From Rhodocaloribacter litoris (GTDB lineage: Bacteria > Bacteroidota > Rhodothermia > Rhodothermales > ISCAR-4553), in assembly GCF_011682235.2 (NCBI RefSeq), contig NZ_CP076718.1, positions 2,472,689-2,525,188 on the forward strand: a DNA stretch of 52,500 nt, in the 5' to 3' direction. How positions within the stretch are numbered: position 1 is the stretch's first letter; every line of letters begins with the position of its first letter. The notes under the pieces were generated by a model. That model saw nothing but the letters and a program-made list of their open reading frames with translations. It was not told the DNA's origin and ran no database searches. This document shows, in pieces, positions 33,645 through 43,240 of the stretch. The translations under genes were made by a program, and so were the position numbers.

Positions 33645-36600
33645 TCACTTCACCAGAACCATGGTTTTCGTCAGCACGGTGGATCCTGCCCGCAGTGTGC
33701 CCAGGTAGACGCCGCTGGCCACAGGTCGCCCCGCGTCGTCCCGCCCGTCCCAGTGCGCCGTATGGTATCCGGCCGGCTTCCACGTGCGGTCGAGCAGGAC
33801 GGCCACCTGTTCCCCGAGCAGGTTGTAGACTACCAGCGTAACGGGACCTTCCTCCGGCAGGCCGTAGTGAAGGGTCGTGGCCGGGTTGAAGGGGTTGGGA
33901 AAGTTTTGAAGCGAGTACTGCCGCGGGCGCATTTCGGCCTGTCGTTGCTGCACCTGTTCCGGACGGGCCACGATCAGCTCGAACCGTTTCGGGCGGTCCT
34001 CGCCGGTGGCCTCGAACGCATAGCCCGGCGTGGCCCGCACGTCGTGCCAGAGCTTCAGGTCGGGATCGACGAGCCAGACCTCGAACGACGCCGGCACGGT
34101 CTCCAGCCCTTCGAAGTCGAGCTCGACCCGGTCCTCGATGTTCGTCCGCACCTCAAAGGTCCACGTTTCCGCCTCGACCGGTTCCGGGCGCGCGTCGGTG
34201 CTGAAGTGGTCCACGAGGAAATCCCATTCGGGATGCGGGAAATAGACCGACACGTAGGCGCCGATGACGGGGGGTTCCGGCTGGTCGAACGCGTCCCGGC
34301 CTTTCGACGCCGACGGCACCGCAGCCAGAAGGTTGTTCTCGTCCCGGGCTTGCTGGACGCGGGCGCGGATCCGGATGTGCCAGGCGGCGCGCTCCAGCCG
34401 CGGCGCGACCGGTGCTTTGCTCGAACCGTCGAAGGGGTCGATCAGCAGTTCGTCTGCGGTGCTGGCGAAGACGGCGTATCCCCGGAACGGCTGGAGGGCG
34501 CCGGTGTGCTCGGACCAGGCGCCGTTGTAGGCGTGCAGGGTCAGGGGGGCCCCGGAGGCCAGGCGGACCCGGGACAGCGGTACGTCGAAGGCGAACGGCG
34601 TCCCGATGAAGTTCCACCGCTCATGCAGGGCGATCGTGAACGGTTCCTCCAGCGGGTTCGAGGTGCCGGGGCCCGTGTCGAAGGCGGTGCTTTCGGAGAC
34701 GATGAGCCAGAAGGCCGTGCCGGCCGTCATGGCGGCGGTGCCGGGAAACTCGGCGTACGACTGGTCGGGTCGCAGGCCGAAGAGGCGCCAGCGGGTGTCG
34801 TCGTACGGGCCCAGGTCGTCTTCGAGGACGGCCCGGGGGGCGGTGTCGTCGAGGGCCAGCGGGACGGAGACCAGGCGATAGGCGTTCTGGTTGCTCCCGC
34901 CGGTCAGGGTGAAGGAGCGTAGCCCTTCCCCTTCGATGCGGACCCGGAGGGTGAAGGGACCGGCGTCCGTGGCCAGCCCCATCGCGTCTTCCGCCCGGAT
35001 GAAGTACTGCAGCCCGCGTGCGGTGACGGCGCTCGCCGGGATCGTGGCCGTATAGGTGTTGCCGGAGGGTGTCATGACGACCTCGGTGAAGGCGGTCGTG
35101 CCGCCCTGCCGGTAGCGCACCACGGCCCGGCTGAGGCCGGAGGCGTCGGTGATGGTGGCCGAGACGGTTACGTCCTGCCCGGCGCTGACGGTCGGGGCCG
35201 CCGGCGTGTGGGCGACGGCTGGGGCCTCGTTCGGGCCGCGGCTCAGCGTCACGGGCCGCGGTGTGCCGGCCGAGGGGGCGCTGCCGTCCGTGGCGACGAC
35301 GCGATGGTACCACGTCACGGCGCCGCCCGGTTGCACGCCCGCATCGTTCAGCAGGGCGTCCAGCGTGCTCGACGGTATCTCGAACGACGTGTTCGTGCCG
35401 GCCCGCTCGCTCACCTGTAGCGTGGCGAAGTCGTCCGTCGTCGCAAGCTGCCAGGCGTAGAAGACCGTGTGGCCGTCGGGGTCGTCGACGGCCTCCCAGG
35501 TCACGCGGAACGGGGCGTCGGGATCGGCCTGTACGTCGAAGAATGCGCCGGCTTCCGGGCTCGTGATGGCCGGTGGCGGGGGCGGGTTGTTCGGTTGCAG
35601 GTAGAGCTGGCCGCGGATCTCGCCGCCCGGATGGGTGGCGGAGTGGATGAGCACGTAGAGGTTGCCCGTCTCCAGTGCCTGTCGCAGGTTGGCCGGGAGG
35701 GCGAAGGTGTTGTTCTCCGCCTCGTAGGTGGCGCTGCGGCCGTCCGTCGCCAGGGTGGGCTGGAGCGTGATCCGGACGGGGCCGTTGGCGGTGACGCCGG
35801 CCTCGTGGAGGTGCGAGGCGGCATACGTGCTGCCCAGCCCTTCGAACGACCCCGTGAGGGTGAGCGTGTCCCCCCGGGTGTTGAGCCGAACCGTAAACTG
35901 GCCGGTGCCGGTGCTCGGCACCGCATCGGGCACCATGTGAATGCCGGAAAGCCGGGTCTCGTAGGTGGCCTCGGCGCGGACGGCCACCATGAAGGTGTCG
36001 CGGGCCACCGCGTCGTTCGGGTCGAGCGCCGACACGATGACCTGCGTGTCTCCGAACTCCAGGGCGGTCACCACCAGCGTGTTGCCGGAGAGGTCGGCCG
36101 AGGCCACGGAGGGGTCGCTCAGGGTGGGGGGGAAGAAGGAGAGCGGGTCGCCGTCGGGATCGCTGAAGACCGTCGTCAGGTCGGCCGTGAACGTGTCGCC
36201 GGGCGGGAGGACCAGGTCGGGGATGGGGTTTTCGACCACGGGCGGGCGGTTGCCGCCGGCGGGCGTCACCGTCAGGACGGCCCGGGCCAGGGCGCGGAGG
36301 TTACCGTCGGAGGCCTCGACCGTGAGGGGGTGGGTGCCCTCCTGTCCGGCGACGGGGGTGAACGCCAGCAGGCCGCTTTCGGCGTCGAGTGTGGCGCCTT
36401 CGGGAGCTTCGAGGAGGCGGTAGGTGATCGGCGCCGGGCAGGCGTCCTTCGGGGCGGCCCGGTAGGCGAAGGTGAGCGTGTTTCCCACGGTCACGGCCGT
36501 GTCCGGCAGGGCGGCGGTGAAGGCGGGACCGACCCCCGTGTCCAGCGCCTGCAAAGCCTCCTCCCACAGCTGCCGTGCCGTGTCGGCGTTCTGTTCGAGT

Positions 36601-38282
36601 GCGGCGCTGCTCGTCCCGGCGACCAGGGCGAAGACCAGCTCGGCCGAGCAGCCGGCCTCCAGGGTAAACGGGCCGGCCCCGCTCAGCGTCGAGACGTCGA
36701 GGGCGTCGAGCGCGGGGGTCTGCACCCCGCCGCTCAGGTAGGCCCATTTTTCGTCGTCCGTGAAGCCGTCTTCGAACAGCTCGGCGGCGTTGTCGATGGC
36801 ACGGTGCATGTTTCCGGCTTCCGGGGCCAGGAGGGCCGTGCCGACGAGCATACCCGGCGCGTTCGCGGCGTTCTGCACGATGCTCATCCGCCGGGCCGCA
36901 TCGTAGCGTGCGAAGTCCCGGGCGTCCGCGTTCAGGTCCCAGTCGAAGAAGAGTCCCGCATGCAGGCCCGAGATCCGTGCGGCGGTGGTGTTGGTGAGGA
37001 TGTACCGGAAGACGACGAAGCCGGCCCGTCCCGGCGAGGTGTCCGCATAGCTTTGCTGGGTGACGAGCACGCCGGTGGGAGCGTCGGCGGGGGTGTCCTC
37101 CCACACGACCCGTCCTTCTTCGGCGGTGGTCGTTCCGGGACCGAGGAACAGTTCGGTGCCGGGCTTCATCCGGAAATCCGCCTCCTGCACCGTGCCCGGC
37201 GGGTCTCCGCCGGCGCCCCGCACGCTGCTGGAGATCTGCGTGACGCCGGTGCCCATCAGGAAGCCCCCCTCGAAGAGCAGGTTGACGCCGTCGAGTTCGA
37301 AACCCACGCCCACCGAGGTGGAATCGGCGAATACGTTCGGGTTGAAGCCCGTCCACCCGATGTTGCCCTGGTCCGTGATGGCGGTTCGGATCGTGCCCGT
37401 GTCGTGGATGGCGAAGTCGGGGGTGTCGATGCGGAAGACGGCGCGCACGGGGATCACCGTGTTGGTCATGTCGGCCCCGTTCTGCAGGCTCACGTCCCAC
37501 AGGGCAGCCCGGATTCCGCCGGAGAGGAAGACGTGCGAGACGTTTTCCCCGGAGAACTGTGAAGGCGCGATCACCACATAGTTGGTGTCGGGACCCTGCT
37601 CTTTGTAGCCCACATGGATGACCGAAGGCAGGTCGGCCAGCGCGCCGGCATGGGCGCTGAGGTCCACCTCGAAGAAGTTGGAAAGGGGACAGGGGTCCGT
37701 CGAGTTGTTGTCGGTCAGGACGCAGGGGACGTTCGGGTCGATGGCGAGGTAGGCGGGGCCGAGGTCCACGGGCAGGGAGAAGAGCTCATTGCCGGGTTGC
37801 CCGCCGGCATCGTCCCAGATGGTCACGGCCACGTCGCGCGGGGCGTCGAAGCCGGCGAACTGGTTGCGGAAGAAGGGGGCGATGAGCACCCGGTCGAGCA
37901 CGGCGCCGGGCGGCACGGCGAAGCGGGTGGCGGCGGCGCCATCGGGGCCGGCACCGGTCAGAAACAGGCGTGAGCGACCGGCGCCGTCGAGGACGTGGAG
38001 GTGGTCGTCGTCGTACCGGAGGGTGACCAGCGAATCCTGCGGGACGGTCCACTGCACGCGTGCGCCGGATTTCGGCGTGGGGGGAGGCGTTGCCGGGAGA
38101 GGAGCCTGGCGGTGGAGCGTCCCCTCCGCGGAGACGGGAGCCGGGCGGAGCGGCCGTTCCGTTTCCTGGGCAGCCGCGTGCCGGGCCGGGAGCCAGGCTG
38201 CCCCCGCAAGCACCAGGCAGAGGGGAATGAGCAGGGAGGGTATGCGCCGGCGGGAACGTGCGTTTTCGGTAGCCATGATCAT
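33645..38282 (-). CDS. Large exported CHRD-domain protein with type IX sorting domain
   Basis: This 1,545-residue protein has a basic N-terminus then a hydrophobic signal (SLLIPLCLVLAGAAWLPARHAAAQ). The middle contains cadherin/Ig-like segments (GNRPPVVENPIPDLVL...). A CHRD domain lies around residues 780-900 (SGIHMVPDAVPSTGTGQFTVRL; ASHLHEAGVTANGPV; HPGGEIRGQLYL), and fibronectin-like domains follow. Near residue 1,120 begins a module shared with the 27549 protein (YRLVSVPLALDDTAPRAVLEDDLGPYDDTRW). The C-terminus is a sorting domain (LQNFPNPFNPATTLHYGL). It is predicted to be surface-exposed or secreted. ATG codons at 38282 and 38276 are both possible starts. Confidence 0.87.
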   Translation of the reverse strand: MIMATENARSRRRIPSLLIPLCLVLAGAAWLPARHAAAQETERPLRPAPVSAEGTLHRQAPLPATPPPTPKSGARVQWTVPQDSLVTLRYDDDHLHVLDGAGRSRLFLTGAGPDGAAATRFAVPPGAVLDRVLIAPFFRNQFAGFDAPRDVAVTIWDDAGGQPGNELFSLPVDLGPAYLAIDPNVPCVLTDNNSTDPCPLSNFFEVDLSAHAGALADLPSVIHVGYKEQGPDTNYVVIAPSQFSGENVSHVFLSGGIRAALWDVSLQNGADMTNTVIPVRAVFRIDTPDFAIHDTGTIRTAITDQGNIGWTGFNPNVFADSTSVGVGFELDGVNLLFEGGFLMGTGVTQISSSVRGAGGDPPGTVQEADFRMKPGTELFLGPGTTTAEEGRVVWEDTPADAPTGVLVTQQSYADTSPGRAGFVVFRYILTNTTAARISGLHAGLFFDWDLNADARDFARYDAARRMSIVQNAANAPGMLVGTALLAPEAGNMHRAIDNAAELFEDGFTDDEKWAYLSGGVQTPALDALDVSTLSGAGPFTLEAGCSAELVFALVAGTSSAALEQNADTARQLWEEALQALDTGVGPAFTAALPDTAVTVGNTLTFAYRAAPKDACPAPITYRLLEAPEGATLDAESGLLAFTPVAGQEGTHPLTVEASDGNLRALARAVLTVTPAGGNRPPVVENPIPDLVLPPGDTFTADLTTVFSDPDGDPLSFFPPTLSDPSVASADLSGNTLVVTALEFGDTQVIVSALDPNDAVARDTFMVAVRAEATYETRLSGIHMVPDAVPSTGTGQFTVRLNTRGDTLTLTGSFEGLGSTYAASHLHEAGVTANGPVRITLQPTLATDGRSATYEAENNTFALPANLRQALETGNLYVLIHSATHPGGEIRGQLYLQPNNPPPPPAITSPEAGAFFDVQADPDAPFRVTWEAVDDPDGHTVFYAWQLATTDDFATLQVSERAGTNTSFEIPSSTLDALLNDAGVQPGGAVTWYHRVVATDGSAPSAGTPRPVTLSRGPNEAPAVAHTPAAPTVSAGQDVTVSATITDASGLSRAVVRYRQGGTTAFTEVVMTPSGNTYTATIPASAVTARGLQYFIRAEDAMGLATDAGPFTLRVRIEGEGLRSFTLTGGSNQNAYRLVSVPLALDDTAPRAVLEDDLGPYDDTRWRLFGLRPDQSYAEFPGTAAMTAGTAFWLIVSESTAFDTGPGTSNPLEEPFTIALHERWNFIGTPFAFDVPLSRVRLASGAPLTLHAYNGAWSEHTGALQPFRGYAVFASTADELLIDPFDGSSKAPVAPRLERAAWHIRIRARVQQARDENNLLAAVPSASKGRDAFDQPEPPVIGAYVSVYFPHPEWDFLVDHFSTDARPEPVEAETWTFEVRTNIEDRVELDFEGLETVPASFEVWLVDPDLKLWHDVRATPGYAFEATGEDRPKRFELIVARPEQVQQRQAEMRPRQYSLQNFPNPFNPATTLHYGLPEEGPVTLVVYNLLGEQVAVLLDRTWKPAGYHTAHWDGRDDAGRPVASGVYLGTLRAGSTVLTKTMVLVK

Positions 38283-38346
38283 GGAAGTATGTCTCGGTTT
38301 CCATCGTACCCGGCCTGACCTTTTCCGGTCGTCCCGGCGCGCGGCT

Positions 38347-39249
38347 TCAGTTGCCGGAGGGCAGGGCCGGGGGAGGAGGCAGGGTTTGCGCCCCGCCGCC
38401 GTTGCCGTTGCCTCCGCCGTTGCCGTTGCCGCCGCCCCCCAGCAGCAGGGCGACGGTGGCGCCGCCGCCCGCCACCACGGCCCCGGCCAGCACGTAGAGC
38501 AGCCCTTTGCCGCGCCGGGCCCGCGCCGTCACCCGGAGGCGGCCGTCCGTGCCGGCGAGACCGTCCGGAAGGTCTTGCAACACCGCCCATACGATCCGCC
38601 GGTCGTTGCCGGGGGCGACGTCCCTGCCCACGTCGCCCGAGAGCGCCTGCGGCAGGGGCAGGAACGTCCGGCCTCCGTCGGTGGAGAGCAGCAAGGCCAC
38701 CTCGTACCGGTCCGCGGAGCCGGTCAGGTCGTAGGTGATCACCAGGCTTTCCCCTTCATGTCGTATCCGGACGTTGCGGATCCCGTCGCCCTGCTCCGCG
38801 GCCGGTTTCACCGTGAGGGGCGGCGGTTCGGGAGCGGCTTCCGCGGCCACCTCGCGCCGGATCTCCTCCACGAGTGCCACGAAGGGCTGCGGCTCCTGCG
38901 CCGGGTCCGGGCGATAGCCGGGAACCAGTTCGAGGAGCTGGCGCAGGGCCTCCCGCGCCTGTTCCTCGAAGCCCTTCGCCATGTGGGCCTTGCCGAGCAG
39001 GATCAGCGCCTGCGGCTGTTCGCTGCGCGAGAGGGCCTGCTGCTGCAGGCACCGGGTAAGCAGGTCGATGGCCGCGTCGAAGCGGGCGTCTTCGTAGAGC
39101 CGGCCGGCCGTGGCGAGCGCCTCCTCGCAGCCCGGCTGCTGGGCGTGTGCGGCGTTCGGGCCCAGCAGGAAGAGGGTGGAGGCGAGGCACAGGCTCGCTC
39201 GCAGCAGGAAAGAGGATCGCCGTGCGGAGGACGAGAAGCAGGGGGCCAT
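38347..39249 (-). CDS. Exported TPR-like protein with C-terminal membrane segment
   Basis: This 300-residue protein has a signal peptide (about 1-37, ending NAAHAQ). A helical TPR-like region (about 40-130) follows, whose layout resembles the N-terminus of the CsgG-like protein at 25111. A beta-rich segment comes next (IRHEGESLVITYDLTGSADRYEVALLLSTDGGRTFLPLP), then one hydrophobic helix (LLYVLAGAVVAGGGATVALLL) and a Gly/Asn repeat tail. I do not recognise a named family. The gene lies between the CHRD protein and the second PEGA kinase on the same strand (45 bases from the kinase), suggesting one transcription unit. Confidence 0.7.
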   Translation of the reverse strand: MAPCFSSSARRSSFLLRASLCLASTLFLLGPNAAHAQQPGCEEALATAGRLYEDARFDAAIDLLTRCLQQQALSRSEQPQALILLGKAHMAKGFEEQAREALRQLLELVPGYRPDPAQEPQPFVALVEEIRREVAAEAAPEPPPLTVKPAAEQGDGIRNVRIRHEGESLVITYDLTGSADRYEVALLLSTDGGRTFLPLPQALSGDVGRDVAPGNDRRIVWAVLQDLPDGLAGTDGRLRVTARARRGKGLLYVLAGAVVAGGGATVALLLGGGGNGNGGGNGNGGGAQTLPPPPALPSGN

Positions 39250-39294
39250 GGCGGTCAGGGGTTGATCTTCGGAGCTATAGGTTGTGCGCGTGCC

Positions 39295-41187
39295 TCATGG
39301 ATCATCGGATCCGTCCTTTTTGAGGATGACGTGCAGCACCCGGTTGGCGGTGCGTTCGTCGAAGTTGATCTGAAGGCCGAGGGGGATGTCGGCTCCACCG
39401 GTGACGTCGCGCACCTCGACGGGCGTATAGCCCTCGGCCCGGACCTCGATGCGGTGCAGCCCGACGCCGACCCGGATGCCCCAGGGGGTCGTGTGGCCCG
39501 TCGGCTGCCCGTCCACGTAGATGGCCCCCCGGATCGTCCGGCCTTCCTGGTCCTTGGCCGAGATGCTCACCGGCACCTCGCGGTTGAAGTCGACGGTCAC
39601 CTCGGTGACGGCGTCCGGGCGTATGGCCACGGTCGATTCCCAGACGCGCCCGCCGAAGTAGGCGAGGCGGACCGGGTGCGCGCCGGCCGGCAGGGTGAGC
39701 GTGTAGGCGTAGTCGACGCCGCGCTGCACGAGCCGATCGCCGATGTAGAGGTCGCCCCAGGGTTTCGGGTGGATGCGGAGCGTGCCCGTGAGCGGCACCA
39801 GCGCCCCGGCGACCTCGGCCGTCTGCGCCGGTTCGACGGCGACGGTGGTGCGGTAGGGGGCGAAGCCCTCGCGCCGCAACTCGACCTCGTAGCGGCCCGG
39901 CGGCAGGGACGCCAGCGTGGCCGGCGTCACCCCGCGCTCGGTGCCGTCGACGAAGAGACGGGCTCCCGGCGGATCCGAGCGGACGACCAGCCGCCCCGGT
40001 GCGGGCGAGGGCGCCGGGCGGGTTTCTGACGGGGCCGGGGTGTTTTCTCCGGGGGGGCGGCTGAGCGGCGGTGCCTCGTTCGCGCCGGCCGTCGTGGCCG
40101 GCGGGCGGCCGGTGTGCTCGTCACGCTCGCCGGGGGACTCGCCTTCGTCGACCGGCCTTTCCGGCTCCGTGACGGAAGGCGGTGCGGCAACGGTCCGGGG
40201 GCCGTCCTCCGGGGAGGGCGCCGGCCAGAACAGGTAGCCCAGCACCGCCACCAGAAGCAGCACCAGCGGCAGGGCCAGGTACGCCCCGGCCCGGCGGCGC
40301 GACGCCGCCGGGGGGTGAGCCTGCGCCGCTTCGAACGCCTCCAGCTCGCGCAGCATCTCCTCGGCGCTCTGATACCGCCGGGCAGGATCCTTCTCCAGCG
40401 TCCTGGTGACCACCTTGACCAGCGGCCGGGGCAGGTCCGGGATGAAACGGGTCGGCGGGGGGAGCTTCTCCTCCACGATCCGTTTCATGACGGTGAACTC
40501 GCTGTCCTCCCGGTCGAAGGGAAGCTGCCCCACGAGCATTTCGTACAGCGTCATGCCGAGGGCGTAGAGGTCGCCCCGGTGATCCACCTCGCGCAGCCCC
40601 TTCACCTGCTCCGGGGACATGTAGTAGAGCGTGCCGGCCATCCCGGCGGTGGCGGTAGTGACCATGCCCCGCGTCACGGTGCTTTCACGCCCGTGCCGCC
40701 GCACTTTGGCCAGGCCGAAGTCCGTCACCTTGACCTGCCCCTGCCGGGTCAGCATGATGTTGCGGGGTTTGATGTCCCGGTGGATGACGCCGACGCTGTG
40801 GGCGTGGTGCAGGGCCTGCAGGATCTGTTTGACGATGGAAAGGGCACGCGGCCACGGGAGCGCACCGGCCTCGTGGATCAGGTCGGCCAGGGTGCCGCCG
40901 TCGACGTACTCCATCACGATGAACAGACCCGCCTCGGTTTCGCGAAGCGCATAGATCCCCACGATGTAGGGACTCTGGATGCGGGCCAGGGCCTTGGCCT
41001 CCGAACGGAAGCGGCGCATGAACGCCCGGTCGCCGGCCAGGGCGGGATCGATGATCTTCAGGGCCACCGGGCGGCTCAGGGCCACGTCTTCGGCTTTGTA
41101 GACGATCCCCATCCCACCACGCCCGAGCACCTGCAGGATGTGATAGCCGTCGATCGTTTGCCCTATGAGGTTCGTCCCGCCGTACAT
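39295..41187 (-). CDS. Membrane Ser/Thr kinase with PEGA repeats, second paralogue
   Basis: This protein has 630 residues from the ATG at 41187; a TTG at 41193 has better spacing to an upstream GGAG and is the alternative. The kinase domain has GRGGMGIVYKAEDVALSRPVALK (partly), HRDIKPRN, DFGLAK and MSPEQV, nearly the same as the kinase at 22967. A membrane helix (LALPLVLLLVAVLGYLFW) is near residue 300. PEGA repeats follow (ARLFVDGTERGVTPATLASLPPGRYEVELRREGF; IYVDGQPTGHTTPWGIRVGVGLHRIEVRAEGY). The two kinases are clear duplicates pointing toward each other across the surface island. It probably controls the genes co-directional with it. Confidence 0.92.
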   Translation of the reverse strand: MYGGTNLIGQTIDGYHILQVLGRGGMGIVYKAEDVALSRPVALKIIDPALAGDRAFMRRFRSEAKALARIQSPYIVGIYALRETEAGLFIVMEYVDGGTLADLIHEAGALPWPRALSIVKQILQALHHAHSVGVIHRDIKPRNIMLTRQGQVKVTDFGLAKVRRHGRESTVTRGMVTTATAGMAGTLYYMSPEQVKGLREVDHRGDLYALGMTLYEMLVGQLPFDREDSEFTVMKRIVEEKLPPPTRFIPDLPRPLVKVVTRTLEKDPARRYQSAEEMLRELEAFEAAQAHPPAASRRRAGAYLALPLVLLLVAVLGYLFWPAPSPEDGPRTVAAPPSVTEPERPVDEGESPGERDEHTGRPPATTAGANEAPPLSRPPGENTPAPSETRPAPSPAPGRLVVRSDPPGARLFVDGTERGVTPATLASLPPGRYEVELRREGFAPYRTTVAVEPAQTAEVAGALVPLTGTLRIHPKPWGDLYIGDRLVQRGVDYAYTLTLPAGAHPVRLAYFGGRVWESTVAIRPDAVTEVTVDFNREVPVSISAKDQEGRTIRGAIYVDGQPTGHTTPWGIRVGVGLHRIEVRAEGYTPVEVRDVTGGADIPLGLQINFDERTANRVLHVILKKDGSDDP

Positions 41188-41193
41188 GTGCAA

Positions 41194-41424
41194 TTGTGCT
41201 GCTCCGGCACCCGGCTCCCACGGGCCCTTGCCGGATCAGCTCACCCGATGTGCAACGTCTCGGGATGGACCGATACGACCCGGCCGCTCCTCCCGGCCGG
41301 CGTGTCCACGACAGACCCGATAAGACATAAGTAAAAGGATCGGGAAGTGGCTCGTCAAGTGGCGGGGGCAGGGCGCGTTGCCGGGGACGGCGCGAAACCG
41401 GGCCGCCGGGGGCGGTTCGGGGTG
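41194..41424 (-). promoter_or_regulatory. Leader region of the second PEGA kinase
   Basis: These 231 bases separate the kinase start from the end of the D-aminoacylase-like gene on the same strand. An A/T-richer patch at about 41311-41340 contains the inverted repeat CCCGAT/ATCGGG around a 17-base loop. It is the natural place for the kinase promoter, but I could not fix -10 and -35 boxes. Confidence 0.3.
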
Positions 41425-43107
41425 TTATGGCGTATCGTTCCAGCCGGTCCAGCCCGGCCCGCGCACGACCCGTCCCGGCGTGGCGCCGGTGTGCTCGCCA
41501 TCGCGGAGGACCTGCACGCCGTTGACGAAGACATGGACGACGCCGGTGGCGTACTGATGCGGGGCCTCGTAGGTGGCATGATCCCGGATCGTCGACGGGT
41601 TGAAGACGACGACGTCGGCATAGTAGCCCGGCCTGAGGGCGCCCCGGCGGCGAAGGCCCAGGTTCGTGGCCGGGAGGGTCGTCAGCCGCCGGATGGCCTC
41701 TTCGAGCGGGATGAGGCCCTCGTCCCGCACGTACCGGCCCAGCAGCCGGGCGAAGTTGCCGTAGGCCCGCGGGTGCGGGTTGCTGCGGAGGAAGACGCCC
41801 TCGGGGGCCAGCGCGGCCGCATCCGAGCCGAAGCTCATCCACGGCAGGGTGATCTGCCGGCGCACGTTCTCCTCGGACATGAGGAAGTACACCACGTCGA
41901 CGCGGCTGCTGTCCTCGACGACCAGGTCCATGGCGGCTTCCTCGGGCGAGACGCCGCGCTCGGCGGCGACCTCGGCCAGCGTCCGGCCGATGTAGCGGCG
42001 GAGCGCTTCGTTCCGGAAGCCGACGAGGAGGGTGCCCTCCGGCCCGGCGGCCCGCAGCAGGTTCTCCCAGTCGTCGGACGGCGTGCGCATCTCGCGGAGG
42101 AGGCGGCGCCGGATGGCGGGGTCCCGGAGGCGTTGCCGCCACGCCTCGAAGCCGCCCTCCTGCACCCAGGGGGGCATGGCGGCGTCGAGCCCGGTGGCAC
42201 CGGCGGTGTAGGTGTACATGTCCGCGGTGATGCGGAGTCCTTCGGCACGGGCGGCCTCCACGCGCGCGATGACGGCATCGAGCTTGGGCCAGTTGTCCCG
42301 CCCGGCGGCCTTCAGGTGGTAGATCTCGGCCGGGAGCCCGGCCTCGCGCGCGATGGTGATGAGTTCGTCCACGGCCTCGAGGAGGCGGTTGCCCTCGCTC
42401 CGGAGGTGGGAGATGTACATGCCGCCGTAGGCGGCGGCTTCCCGGCTCAGCGCGATGAGCTCGTCGGTGGAAGCATAGAAGGCCGGCGCATAGATGAGCG
42501 ACGAGCCCAGGCCGAGGGCGCCTTCCTCCATGGCCTGCCGCACGAGCGCCCGCATGCGGTCCAGTTCGTCCGGAGTGGGCGGGCGGTTGGCGTACCCCAG
42601 CTCGTGGATGCGCACCGTGGTGGCCCCGACGAACGAGGCAACGTTCGGCGAGACGCCCCGCCGCTCGAGGTGTTCGAGATACTCGCCGAGCGTCGTCCAG
42701 GCGACGTCGAACGTGATGTCGGACGGGCCTCGCTTCAGGTCGGCTTTCATCGCCTCGTTGAGCGGGCCCATGGACCAGCCCTCGCCGAAGACCTCGAGCG
42801 TGACGCCCTGCCGGATGTCGCTCTGTGCCCGCCCGTCGTGCAGGAGCGATTCGGTGGCCCAGCTGAGCATGTTAATGAAGCCGGGGGCGACGGCCAGGCC
42901 GGTCACGTCGAGTTCGGTGCGCCCGCGGGCCCGGCCGAGGTCGCCCACGGCCGCGATGGTGTCGGCGCGGAGGGCCACGTCTCCGGCGAAGGGAGGATTG
43001 CCGCTGCCGTCGTAGATCGTCCCTCCCCGGAGGATCAGGTCGTATTCGGGCGCGGGGGTGCAGGCGGCAACGAGCAGGACGGGGAGCATCAGCGTGAACC
43101 GGAGCAT
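41425..43107 (-). CDS. D-aminoacylase-like amidohydrolase lipoprotein
   Basis: This protein has 560 residues from the ATG at 43107, which starts a lipoprotein signal (MLPVLLVAAC, lipobox Cys at residue 16). It belongs to the amidohydrolase superfamily near N-acyl-D-amino-acid deacylases (YDLILRGGTIYDGSGNPPFAGDVALRADTIAAVGD; RIHELGYANRPP; ISHLRSEGNRLLEAVDE; IYHLKAAG; SFGSDAAA). The first metal motif HxH, expected after APGFI, is replaced by NMLSWA. Other ligands (ISH, YHL, GSD) are kept, which would fit a single-metal enzyme. It is predicted to act at the envelope on D-amino-acid or peptide substrates. It precedes the transposon scar and is not obviously linked to the surface island. Confidence 0.8.
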   Translation of the reverse strand: MLRFTLMLPVLLVAACTPAPEYDLILRGGTIYDGSGNPPFAGDVALRADTIAAVGDLGRARGRTELDVTGLAVAPGFINMLSWATESLLHDGRAQSDIRQGVTLEVFGEGWSMGPLNEAMKADLKRGPSDITFDVAWTTLGEYLEHLERRGVSPNVASFVGATTVRIHELGYANRPPTPDELDRMRALVRQAMEEGALGLGSSLIYAPAFYASTDELIALSREAAAYGGMYISHLRSEGNRLLEAVDELITIAREAGLPAEIYHLKAAGRDNWPKLDAVIARVEAARAEGLRITADMYTYTAGATGLDAAMPPWVQEGGFEAWRQRLRDPAIRRRLLREMRTPSDDWENLLRAAGPEGTLLVGFRNEALRRYIGRTLAEVAAERGVSPEEAAMDLVVEDSSRVDVVYFLMSEENVRRQITLPWMSFGSDAAALAPEGVFLRSNPHPRAYGNFARLLGRYVRDEGLIPLEEAIRRLTTLPATNLGLRRRGALRPGYYADVVVFNPSTIRDHATYEAPHQYATGVVHVFVNGVQVLRDGEHTGATPGRVVRGPGWTGWNDTP

Positions 43108-43240
43108 GGTGTCTCGGGGATGGAAGATCGCAGGGTGGACTCGGGAGGGTTGCAAGCTTGCGGGTTGAAGGGAAGGCAGGCTGAAAATTATGGATTTGCC
43201 GTCTTATAGAGATTGGGGAGGTGTGGAGGGGAGGACAAAA

